64,000 nucleotides of DNA. Origin: Albugo candida. Its lineage: Eukaryota > Oomycota > Peronosporomycetes > Albuginales. A program made the position numbers and the translations under genes. How positions within the stretch are numbered: position 1 is the first letter of the stretch; the number at the start of each line of letters is the position of its first letter. The stretch is from positions 310,001-374,000 of the forward strand of contig JBDOQK010000015.1 of assembly GCA_040437565.1 (NCBI GenBank). Reading direction: 5' to 3'. Shown piece after piece: positions 54,986-64,000 of the stretch. Below the pieces are notes generated by a model, which saw only the letters and a program-made list of their open reading frames with translations, was not told where the DNA came from and ran no database searches.

Positions 54986-57973
54986 ATGATGGAATCTGAA
55001 GGAAGACACGGAACAATGTTCATCATGAACGGAAAGGGAGGTGGGGAACTGACAACTCTGCATCAATTCCAAAACGAAAACGTTTCCGGAATGTCAGGTG
55101 CCTATGGATCAATCGCCATACTTACAGATGCTCCCGAATTGATGTGGGTCATCCGCCACCCAGATCATCACTACAAAGCGGTTGAGGATGTCCAAATTCA
55201 GCAAATCGCTTTCGGGAGATCACATATTTTGATGCTTTCAAATGGAAAAGTGTATTCTTCTGGATCTGGTCGAAAAGCGGCCTATCGAATCCACTTTCTC
55301 GGAAAAGTACGAGCCAAAACTCAAGCAATCATTGATGTTCAGAATAGGACGCAGGATGCGCTGATGAAATGCATCACAGAGAAATTCACCTGCAAATTTA
55401 TTAAAATCGCTGCTGGAGCGTATCACTCTGCTGCCATCACTGAAAATGGGGAATTGTACACTTGGGGACGGAATTTTGAAGGTCAGTTGGGCCACGGAAG
55501 ACCAGAGCTTCACAAGGATCATTATATTGGAATTGGCTTTTGCGCCTGGCCAAAATACGTCCAGGCATTCTACTCCAAACCTGCTGTGCAAGACGTTTGT
55601 TGTGGCGATGCCTTTACAATGGTATTGCTGCGTAGTGGAGCTGTCTATCGATTTGGTGAGCATATGGCTGGAAGCGGGAAGGCGAGAGATTGCAAGGACG
55701 AAAACAGCTCTCATCTTTGTATCGTCATTGAGAAAGGATCAGACAATGCGCCATTTTGCAAAATAACCGCTGGATCCAACCATGGTTTATTACTGACACG
55801 GAATGGGGAAGCCTTTGCTACTGGTTTCAATACATCTGGTCAGTTGGGAGTTTGTCAGGATCGAGTTCCAGTAGTGATTTTGCACGCCGTCCGAGTTGAT
55901 TCCACACAGATTTGGAGAGATGTCTTTGCGGGTGGCAACACAAGCGCGGCAATCACAGATGACGGAAAAGTGTTCCTGTGGGGTAGCCATACGTTCTCTA
56001 AGTCCGGTCGCCACAAGCCTTCTTGCGCACACAATTGGCGGTGTGTCCCCACAGAAATCAAAGCTCTGCAGTCCGCGTATATCTCAAAGGTGCTATGTGG
56101 TCCGAATGGAGTTCTTTTCTTTGCGCCCTCAAATATAATGTCACTTGAGCCTACTTGTGGAGATATCGCCGGAGGATACGAACTGATAATTCGTGGAAGT
56201 GGCTTTTCGAGTAGCGAAAGTCTCACCGCTCGGTTCATTCCACTGACAGAAGGACGGCTTGTGCGTGGAAGTGTGGCTGAATACAATGCTGCATCTGGCA
56301 CAATACGATGCCAAGTACCGTCATTCAAGGTGCCCGGCCGATTTGCTGTGGAAGTCGCTTTGAACGGGAAAGACTTTACCGGTAATGGGTGCATTTTTGA
56401 GGCGTATGAAACACCGAAAATCGTCGGAATGGCAATCGCTGAGACCAGAATCAGTGAAAAGGAGTCTTTTTGGCTCAGAACCGCAGGACCCGTACCAGAG
56501 TTCCATCCTCCATTGCTTCGATTGGTGGCAGCTGCAGAAAGTAAACAATCTTTGAAAGGATGGCCTCTTTCGTTGGAATTGGTAGGCAATATCCAGCGAA
56601 TGGACAAAGAGGAACATCTGGCAATGAATGAAAAGATCTATTTCACTCTTTCAGAATGGAGCCACGTTCAGCTTGACAATTACTCGCCGCCGGGAATGCT
56701 GTACAATCTCGAGCTATCTTTCAACAGTGGCGCTCAATTTCAACCCATTCTATGCAACAAGAAAGCCGACAGTGTGGTCGCACAGTCTATTTACATGCAT
56801 TCCACGCAGATTGAGAGAATCAGTCCGAATGCATTCGTACTCGATCTCTCGCATGAATTTGATGTGATTCTCAGTCATTATGATTCCGTACTCGTAATCA
56901 CAAGCGCTGAGCTTCGATCTCGAGAGGACATGTGCAAAATCCCACTGCGAGTCGATCGCATGGAGCAATACACACTCAAATGCAGCCTTACTGAAATGGA
57001 TCAATGGGATATTCCAATAGAAATAGAGTCGGTCGATGGGAAGTTGGCTGCAGCGGAGAGATGGATTCAGCTCTGGTGCCAGAAAGGCATGCAGTGTCTT
57101 CCATTTTATATCCATGTTGCCGTGTGCGATCGAAACGTGAGCCTGCCCACAAAATCCATTCAGTCGTCGACAGTTTATGGCATTCTGACCACAGACACTC
57201 CGCCGACTATAATGCCGAATTGTGGCCCATTTACCGGAGGAATAAGTGTTCGCATGTACTCGGCATCCTTTCAGTTTATCGCTGATAATGTGAAAATAGC
57301 GATAGCGGCAGATGATAGTCGAATTGAAATCGATGCGATTTGCGCCTTTGAATCGAAAAATGCCATATCGAGCCATTATGTCGTCTTCGAGATGCCATCG
57401 ATCACAGCGCTGGACACGAATGATGGTCAAATAGAAGATGCGAATTCGGCTCTTGCTGGTAAGAAAGAAGTCGTCGTCTCTGTAGCTCTCGATGGGCAGC
57501 ATTACGCGGAGACAAACGTGGTCTTCACTTATTACAATCCTCCGACACTGCTTGCTTTGGATCCTCGCAAAGTCAAAGCCAGCACAAAGGTGAGACTCAC
57601 AATAGCGTCAGAATTAGCGCCAACAGAAGCATCTCGAGTGCGTCTTACATCCGAAACAAGCGATATCTGCTTAGTAAGAGCTATATGCAGCACGATTTGT
57701 ATGATGTTTTACTTATTTTGAACTCAGGTTGTTCCCATTGCGGTGGAAGAAACGTGCGGATCTGTCAGCTTTTTAATGCCCGAGATACCTAACGTGAGCT
57801 CTCCCGATAATATTTCAGTTGCTTTTGCACTGAATGGACAACACTTTGTGACCACAATGATGGAAGCGACAGCAATAAGCACTAAAAAAACACAGCCACC
57901 CTTGCATGAGAGAACACAACAGACGCAAAACGGGTTGAATCAAGTTCAACCACTTCTGATCTACGAGACATAA
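54986..57973 (+). CDS. RCC1-repeat protein with TIG/IPT domains
   Basis: Two exons, 54986-57673 and 57728-57973 (54-nt intron), give 977 aa. Residues ~60-390 are RCC1 blades (LYTWGRNFEGQLGHG, ATGFNTSGQLGV, VFLWGSHTFSKSG). After these come TIG/IPT immunoglobulin-like folds: one at about 392-470 (EPTCGDIAGGYELIIRGSGF), a long beta-rich stretch, a second near 735-830 (MPNCGPFTGGISVRMYSASF) and a third at 850-960 (LALDPRKVKASTKVRLTIAS), each followed by VALNGKDF- or ALNGQHF-type strands and a (Y)xxP close. No signal peptide or kinase domain is seen. RCC1+TIG proteins are widespread in oomycetes and ciliates, but their role is unknown to me; a cytoplasmic scaffold is possible. Starts 160 bp after BUB3 on the same strand. 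Confidence 0.75.
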
Positions 57974-58695
57974 CGCAAGGACACATNNNNNNNNNNNNNN
58001 NNNNNNNNNNNNNNNNNNNNNNNNNNNNNNNNNNNNNNNNNNNNNNNNNNNNNNNNNNNNNNNNNNNNNNNNNNNNNNNNNNNNNNTTACTCTGAGAGTT
58101 GACAGAGCATCGACAGTGTGTAGCATAAGCGCCTATGCTACGGGATATCGAAGCGAGGCGAAGAAGGGTGTTGTCAACGTATCCGGGATCACGGGATCCA
58201 TGATCTTAGCTCTTAAGAAAAGGTGACGAAGGTTTTTCGCACTCTCTTCCCTCGTTTTCGTGTCCATTGTCATTGATCCTATGGATGAATTCTGTCCAGT
58301 GCAGCATCTTAGGATCAGAATGCTCTATGCGCCTTTGTGATGAGACGGCGTAGAAAACCGCATGTTATTTCTGGAAAGTCACTCATGTGTGGGTACTAAA
58401 CCTTACTTCTGAGATGTAGAAATCAGGAATACAACCCACATACAATTTACATTATCTACGCTGCTGTTAACAAGAAAAAACTATAATCTTCTACAGAATA
58501 TATCAATAAAGTATACTTTTGTCAGAATATTTGTGCATATGTTCTGTACACACTCCTTCCTATCCACGTGTATGATGGCCGATTTTTACATGCGCCTCGA
58601 CCAGCTGCTCGCCATATGTTGACGTCAATTCCAAGCATGATACTCCACCCCACAATTTATCATCATTTCGAAATTTTACTTAAAAAGGAAGAGAC
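57974..58695. other. Intergenic with 100-N gap
   Basis: Contains the gap 57987-58086, the only one whose flanks show no repeat, so real sequence may be missing. A short perfect inverted repeat (AGCATA..TATGCT, loop 6) lies at 58123-58140. No gene seen before the GH81 gene. Confidence 0.5.
57987..58086. other. Assembly gap, 100 N (no flank repeat)
   Basis: Exactly 100 N; size likely a placeholder. Confidence 0.9.
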
Positions 58696-61008
58696 ATGCG
58701 ATTTTGGTGTTTAGTACCTCTCTTTCATCAGTTCCTGGCAGCTATCCACGGATTTGGGATCTCATTAGGCGATCTAGATATTGAACTTCCGGATTTTTCT
58801 CCAGTAGAAAATGACAGTGGGCTTGAGTCTGCGTTCAACCAAGAAGAGCCGACCGACCCGCTCGTAATTGATGGGCGAAAAAGTATTTTGGAACCATACA
58901 GCACAACAGAACCATCGAGGAAGCTTTTCAACAGAACCGATAAAATCTTGGATGTAGCTCCACCTTTAAACATCGACTTGAAGGCAAAGCACGGCCCCAT
59001 ACCGACTAACGAATGGTGGGGTAATGCGCTCACGAACAATATGTCAAGCGACGAATTGGCGGGTGCAATATGGGCGAATCCGTACACACTTCGAATCAAC
59101 AAAACGCTTCCGTTGGGTATCCAAATCTGTTATTCGTACTTCCATAGGGTTATTGCGCCAAGAGTCAACGGTACCGTCAAATTCTACACCCATAATATCA
59201 CGAATGATTTGATGTTGTCGGGGAAGGAGCTATCCAAGAAAGCGTACCAGCTTTCCAATTGGACTGAATTTGGCGTGACTTTGCGTATCCAAGGGGCAAG
59301 GGGGTACATCGAGTCACATATGGTACAAGGAATGGCGTTTGTGACAAGCAAATATGCAGGAATCACGCCAATAATCATGTCGGAAAACAACATTTCCAGC
59401 TTCGAAAGGGACGATGACAAATATATTATAAGCTTCACCAATAAGCTAGTTTGGGTCATGTATCTGATCGGTGACGATAACATCAACTTCACGCAGAAAG
59501 ATAAGCACACAATCGTCGCCCATCAACCATACAATGGACTCATTCGTGTAGCCGTGTTGCCTAAAAACGCAGATCCCGATACGTATGACGCGTATGCTGG
59601 ATGTGTTGTACTAGGTGGTCGTATTGATGCGTTTTCCGAATACGATTACGTTTTTGAATGGGAAGTTTCCGGTATTACATGTGGTGCCGCTGGATTGCTT
59701 CACTTCTCTTTACCACATCATCGCGAAGTTCTGAGCAGAGACTCTCTGGTGGATTCCGAAATCATACTTTACTCAACTGTTCGTGGTCAAATGGTCGGAC
59801 AAATTGGCAGGGTTGAACAAGGCTCTCGATACGTTGTGTGGAAGATGCTTGAAACTGGCGTGCTCCCCAAGATCGGATTCATGCCCGATTGTGAGATCTC
59901 GTCCAAAGTTGTCGACGATACAAAGCTTTTGAAACTCCTGAAACTTGATATCGACGAGGATTACGCATCGCAAATGACGAGAGGGCTTTACTTCAATGGG
60001 AAAAAATACCAAAAGTATGCTGGTTTATGCTTGATGGCAAACGATTCAAAAATTGTGAAGGGAGATAAATCCTTGCTCAAGAAGTGTCTGATCAAGCTGA
60101 AACAGTTGTTAATACCATTCGCCTCCAACAATATTTCCTTCCCACTCGTATACGACACAGTGTATGGCGGCATCATCTCCAGCGAAGGATTGAACAAATC
60201 CAATCCTTATGCCGATTTTGGTAACAGTCTCTACAACGATCACCATTTCCACTTTCCATATTATTTGTATGCAGCAGCTGTTCTACGATTGCTTGATCCT
60301 GATTATCCGATTGAGTTTGATGAGATGTTCTGGACGCTCTTGCGAGATTACGCGAATCCAAGCATTCTCGATCCATATTTTCCTGCATTCCGATCGTTCA
60401 ACTTTTTCATTGGATACTCATATGCGCGTGGTGCAACGCTGTTGGAAGACGGAAAAGATGAGGAAAGCTCGTCTGAAGATCTGAATTCGCTGTACGCAAT
60501 ACTGCTTTGGGGTATGGTCACAAAACGGGAGAATGTTGAGAAGCTGGGTTATCTGATGCTGCAAATCAACACGCGTGTAATTAACACATACTTTTTGATG
60601 AAATCGGACAATACGGTGCACCCTCCTGCGTATGTGGACAATCGTGTCGTTGGTATCTACTTTGACAACAAATGCGAGTACAGGACGTGGTTTTCCCCCG
60701 AAGTGTACACTTTCCACGGCATTCAGATGATTCCAGCAACACCAATGTTGACGCGTGCTCGTTCACTGGAGTTTATAAGAGAAGAATGGCACGACATTCT
60801 ATCCAAACAAGACATTATCGTCAAGAAGGAACTCACAAATCCGTGGATATCGTTGCTAAATGTAAATTACGCAAGACTCAACCGAAAATCTGCAATAAAA
60901 ATTTTGCAGAGATGTGAATTAGATGATGGACTCGCACGTTCTTGGGCAATTTACATGGCTGCTACCGGGGGCCCCACTTCCTGTGAAGAGCCTCGTGAGA
61001 CGTCATAA
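58696..61008 (+). CDS. Secreted GH81 endo-beta-1,3-glucanase
   Basis: A 770-aa single-exon protein with an N-terminal signal peptide (MRFWCLVPLFHQFLAAIHG). GH81 landmarks: GPIPTNEWWGNAL at the start of the beta domain, PYTLRI, then ADFGNSLYNDHHFHFPYYLY with the catalytic-acid Asp, and LLEDGKDEESSSEDLNSLYA with the paired catalytic Glu residues. The segment usually reading R-N-x-D-x-W-x-G-H-S-W-A-x-G is here RSFNFFIGYSYARG, and the canonical Trp-Gly-Gly site is YGGIIS after a Tyr. So the catalytic acids are kept while several substrate-cleft aromatics and polar residues changed. The enzyme family cuts beta-1,3-glucan, the main oomycete wall polymer and plant callose. Self wall remodelling or callose attack are both possible. 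Confidence 0.88.
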   Translation: MRFWCLVPLFHQFLAAIHGFGISLGDLDIELPDFSPVENDSGLESAFNQEEPTDPLVIDGRKSILEPYSTTEPSRKLFNRTDKILDVAPPLNIDLKAKHGPIPTNEWWGNALTNNMSSDELAGAIWANPYTLRINKTLPLGIQICYSYFHRVIAPRVNGTVKFYTHNITNDLMLSGKELSKKAYQLSNWTEFGVTLRIQGARGYIESHMVQGMAFVTSKYAGITPIIMSENNISSFERDDDKYIISFTNKLVWVMYLIGDDNINFTQKDKHTIVAHQPYNGLIRVAVLPKNADPDTYDAYAGCVVLGGRIDAFSEYDYVFEWEVSGITCGAAGLLHFSLPHHREVLSRDSLVDSEIILYSTVRGQMVGQIGRVEQGSRYVVWKMLETGVLPKIGFMPDCEISSKVVDDTKLLKLLKLDIDEDYASQMTRGLYFNGKKYQKYAGLCLMANDSKIVKGDKSLLKKCLIKLKQLLIPFASNNISFPLVYDTVYGGIISSEGLNKSNPYADFGNSLYNDHHFHFPYYLYAAAVLRLLDPDYPIEFDEMFWTLLRDYANPSILDPYFPAFRSFNFFIGYSYARGATLLEDGKDEESSSEDLNSLYAILLWGMVTKRENVEKLGYLMLQINTRVINTYFLMKSDNTVHPPAYVDNRVVGIYFDNKCEYRTWFSPEVYTFHGIQMIPATPMLTRARSLEFIREEWHDILSKQDIIVKKELTNPWISLLNVNYARLNRKSAIKILQRCELDDGLARSWAIYMAATGGPTSCEEPRETS

Positions 61009-61098
61009 TCGATACACTAGGTGAGTAGAAAGTTGTAGGATGAGGTCAATCTGATTGTCCATGGAATTGTTAGTCAGTCAAGCCGACTTCAAGAGTCG

Positions 61099-62027
61099 TT
61101 ATATTGCGTTGCCATTGTGTGTTTGAATTGATGTTGGTGTTTGCATGATTTTATCAATAAAAAGTATTCTGAATCTTGCAGCCAGATTTTTGTTAACAGG
61201 TATCCCACGGGTGATGCCGAGTCGATTGTCAAGCTTTCCAATTCCATCTTTATCTTGTTTTCTGAAAATCCATCCACCAGTCCACATATAGCTTGCAGTA
61301 CAAAAAAGCGTCGTTGTAGATTGATCCAGATTCATGATAAACTGTTCATATGACTTGAGTTCTAGGGCCTTCACCTTCAGGTATCCGAATCGATTGACAC
61401 CCAGAAAAGCACCTGATAACTCACTTTGGAATCCCCACACGTTAATCTCAGAATCCACGGAAAATGCCCGAAAGGTGCAGCCATCTGAAATAACATCAGC
61501 ACTAAAACGCTCTCATGAAACTGACATTGATATACAGGCCAACATTCATACCTCAACAATGGTTCTCCTCCAACATCTTGCAAAAAAGCCTTGGTCGAGA
61601 GCTCTTGCAAAGCACATCGAAAGCTGTAAATGGGATGATCAGTCTTTGATCCCAGCAAACGTTTGGATTGTAAAGCTACTATTCTCATGTCGTCATTTGT
61701 GCGATCCACTTTATCATCAATTCGATCCAGCTGTTTATTCTGGGTGTCAAGAGCATAACCCATCGCCAATGAAGCATGTTTGAGTTCCTCAAGACTCGGT
61801 GCTAGCGCTGATAAATAAGCTTCGTGTACATCAACCATTCCGAAATTCGATTTGGTATCCTTCTTTACATCCGCTTCTTTGTTTGTCATTCTTTCACAAA
61901 TTTCTTCGTTCTCAGATTTCCATTTATTGGAGCTGAGTGCTGGTGTGTCATGTTTACTTCGGTAATGTGTCATAAGAAGCAAATCAGATCCAAACGCAAT
62001 CTTACACTCGGGACAGATAAAACCCAT
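61099..62027 (-). CDS. C2H2 zinc finger-SNARE protein (SNAP-like)
   Basis: Exons 62027-61552 and 61501-61099 (50-nt intron) give 292 aa. The N-terminus is one C2H2 finger (FICPECKIAF, then HYRSKH). Residues ~75-125 are a SNARE coiled coil of the SNAP-25 C-terminal type: SLEELKHASLAMGYALDTQN then KQLDRIDDKVDRTNDDMRIV, with the zero-layer Gln position in TQNKQ or nearby. After it comes a globular region of ~165 residues (SVDSEINVWGFQSELSGAFL, RFGYLKVKALELKSYEQF) that I do not recognise. There is no transmembrane helix and only one SNARE helix. A Q-SNARE that joins membrane fusion without its own anchor is inferred. Further splicing near the 3' end cannot be excluded. Confidence 0.65.
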
Positions 62028-63273
62028 TGTGATCTGAACAAAACGAATAAAAAAAATTCCGGGTACACAGTGATGAGATTGCTATACTTTGTTTTCCGCT
62101 GTTTTGACGCTCCGAGTGCCCGAGTCCACGAATCGATTATAAAGCCAGCCTGACCACGCCATACCGCTATGAAATGAGAGTGAATATCAATTTATTTTCA
62201 CTTGTGCGTTTTTCTACCGTATGATACGTTTGGACGTATCGATCGCGCTCTGAGCTTGGTCAAGGTCTCGTTCGGTCTGATCGAGTTGTTCTGTATCGAG
62301 AACGCTATGAAATTCTATCTACTGGAAGAGGTATAGTATAATTACTTGCCTGATTGCAAAGATATCATTTCTGAAGTTCCACATGCTATCTCTAAAGTCT
62401 CTGAAATCTGTCGCAGTGATTCTTTGTGACGATTTTCCCATTCATTCTTTCCGTTTACGGATTCCATCTTCAATGTGCTTTCAGTGCGCAAAATGTGGGC
62501 AACATTAATATAATTCAATTTAAGGTGCCGTGGTACACGCTATTTGCACATTTAATGAGATCTTGTCTTATAATCGGTCTTGAAAATGTAGCAAAAATTA
62601 AGTCGTTCCATTCATATCTTATTTTACACTTGAAACATGTGAAATTTGATGAAAAGAACAGCTCAAACTGCCACAAAATTGGCTGCTAATGAGTTTTCAG
62701 GCGTTGGTGCTAGTATAAGGGACACACGAAATGTCGCCTTCTTTCCTGATGGCTTCCAATAATAACCAAACACGACCTCTATCGACTATACAGCTTTGTC
62801 ATAATGACTTCAGCGCCTGCTCGCTATCATGTCACAGCGCAACGATTGCGCGATGCTGTTACATACCTCCTTGTAATAAGGTCGCGAAGGGATGCGCCAT
62901 CATGAGAATCTACAGCGAAAGCCGCCAGGAGGCCACCGGTCATCCTAACGACAAAATTCAATCATTTACGTCTCTTGATTTTTTTACAGCGTCTACTATC
63001 AAACACAGTATGAAGGTCAATATCTTGCTCCTACTGATATCGCTGATGTGGCATTCACATAGGCGAGTTAATAATGCCATTGACTCGTCTTCTCCACCCA
63101 GCTACACAGAGCTAGTAGTGAAATTAGTTGACGTATTGAGGTTGAAGAGAATGTGATGTAGGACGCTGAATGTGAAGCTTGACGCAAAATTCTTTTTTCT
63201 CTATAAATAAAAGCAGAACAATGCAGTAGGCTTGCTTCCATGCATGCTAATGGACTATTCGACTACAAGCTGT
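62028..63273. other. Intergenic, no secure gene
   Basis: About 1.2 kb. A frame with ATG 63010 encodes 48 residues starting MKVNILLLLISLMWHS, which looks like a signal peptide with a short tail. It sits inside a longer frame from ATG 62731 (141 codons). Neither shows a family; noted as possible small secreted peptide only. Confidence 0.4.
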
Positions 63274-63681
63274 TCAGACTGGCACACGACGATCCACTGA
63301 TAAACTGAGCCTTCGTGACATTGCAATCTCTGAACTTTCCATCAAATATCGGAAAATGCGCTTCTCGCTGAGCCCCGCACGCGTCAGCATAGCAGCTCGC
63401 TCGCAAGGTTTGAGCCACCGTACTTTTCTCCGGCGTACACTCACTCCGCGTTTTGCTTTAACCCTATCGATATGCACTCGTTTGCTCTTCTTCACTTTTT
63501 CCCGCCCACATTCCCATTCATTTTGACCCGCATCTGCTTCATTTACCGTCGTCTTCCAAACACACTTTGGTTTACGTGCCAAGCCGACAGAAGGACCCCC
63601 ATGTTTCGGAATCGCGCTACCTCCAAGTGCCACTCCAAACTCATACACTGTGATCGTAGACCATCGCACGCATTTCGTCAT
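63274..63681 (-). CDS. Short CSRNP-motif protein
   Basis: From ATG 63681 the frame gives 135 aa; the upstream extension of the frame has no good ATG. It opens MTKCVRWSTITVYEFGVALG then GSAIPKHGGPSVGLA, the same type of motif as the CSRNP N-terminal region (V-R-F-x-x-V-T-V-Y-x-F ... G-G-x-x-L-G) and the one inside the MYND gene at 44423-45766. The rest is basic, with a run of Lys/Arg (KAKRGVSVRRRKVRW) and a helix starting LKPCERAAMLTRAGLSEKRI. No CSRNP Cys-rich domain follows. Short proteins with this N-terminal motif seem common in oomycetes, but I know no function. Nuclear localisation is likely from the basic tract. Confidence 0.55.
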   Translation of the reverse strand: MTKCVRWSTITVYEFGVALGGSAIPKHGGPSVGLARKPKCVWKTTVNEADAGQNEWECGREKVKKSKRVHIDRVKAKRGVSVRRRKVRWLKPCERAAMLTRAGLSEKRIFRYLMESSEIAMSRRLSLSVDRRVPV

Positions 63682-64000
63682 TTCCGTTTGTAAATGCTTT
63701 TCCTTACTTGTGGTTGTTCTTTTTCGTGAATGAAAGTTTTCGGAATTCAGAGAGGGAAGGGGAGGGGGGAATCTCTCCTTTTTTTTATTACTTCTCTGTG
63801 TCTCAATACACAAAATGAAAGCATTTTGATTGGAAAAGCACCTGGCCAAACCCACGTTAACTACTGGGCTATTGAGACGACTGACAAGAGCACATACCGT
63901 ACTGACTTGATTGGAAGTCGAACTCCCGAATTTTTACTTGTTAGACCTAGGAATAGCTCGAGGATATCGTGAAATTACCGGTTATAATGAAGTAATACGG
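63682..64000. other. Window end, no gene seen
   Basis: Upstream region of the short CSRNP-motif gene. A purine-rich tract precedes an A/T-rich stretch near 63750-63790. No open frame with features. Confidence 0.4.

Noticed and set aside
57674-57721. RAICSTICMMFYLF C-terminus of the RCC1-TIG protein
   Set aside because: It is intron read-through; the phase-0 intron 57674-57727 continues the third TIG domain.
58123-58140. Hairpin as regulatory RNA or terminator
   Set aside because: A 6-bp stem is expected by chance and there is no T tract or gene link.

Overview
This window looks like nuclear DNA of an oomycete, most likely a white-rust relative (Albuginales, e.g. Albugo); the lineage is inferred. 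It carries about 25 protein genes on both strands. Most introns are short (48-82 nt) with GT..AG ends, and intergenic spaces are often under 250 bp. Oomycete-type content includes WRKY19-like Cys/His/Gly repeats, beta-glucanases of families GH5 and GH81, a secreted Cys-rich orphan, and no bacterial-style operons. I saw no rRNA, tRNA, CRISPR array or intact transposon.

Layout. 1-10.3 kb: a type II membrane protein cut by the window edge, an RCC1-repeat protein, a SANT-DUF3755-like protein convergent with an Spp2/G-patch splicing factor, a WRKY19-like repeat protein, and a Man1/Src1-like inner nuclear membrane protein. 10.9-23.3 kb: a cysteine-desulfurase-like PLP enzyme, an amino-acid transporter, a TM9 nonaspanin, a membrane-anchored GH5 glucanase, and a second desulfurase paralogue fused to a TtcA-type tRNA 2-thiolation domain. 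24.6-26.7 kb: an atypical E2F with two DNA-binding domains. 26.7-30.2 kb is gene-poor. 30.2-48 kb: a secreted orphan, CSN4, a PH-INPP4 lipid phosphatase, eIF2B-epsilon (two unequal copies), a membrane protein, an IQ-coiled-coil-PX protein, a MYND+CSRNP-like protein and an eight-knuckle CCHC protein. 48-58 kb: LSM3, an unknown protein, a TRPC4AP-like CUL4 adaptor, BUB3 and an RCC1-TIG protein. 58.7-64 kb: GH81 glucanase, a C2H2-SNARE protein and a second CSRNP-motif protein.

Shared themes are nuclear and RNA biology (Spp2, LSM3, zinc knuckles, E2F, BUB3, Man1), ubiquitin control (CSN4, TRPC4AP), the endomembrane system (TM9SF, SNARE, PX, INPP4) and beta-1,3-glucan handling (GH5, GH81).

Assembly caution. 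There are eleven gaps of exactly 100 N. Eight have flanks that repeat each other exactly (10 to 893 bp), two have flanks that repeat with divergence, and one shows no repeat. The exact repeats are best read as overlapping contig ends that were not merged, so duplicated gene ends there are probably not real. Exon boundaries below were worked out by eye from frame, GT/AG sites and family continuity.
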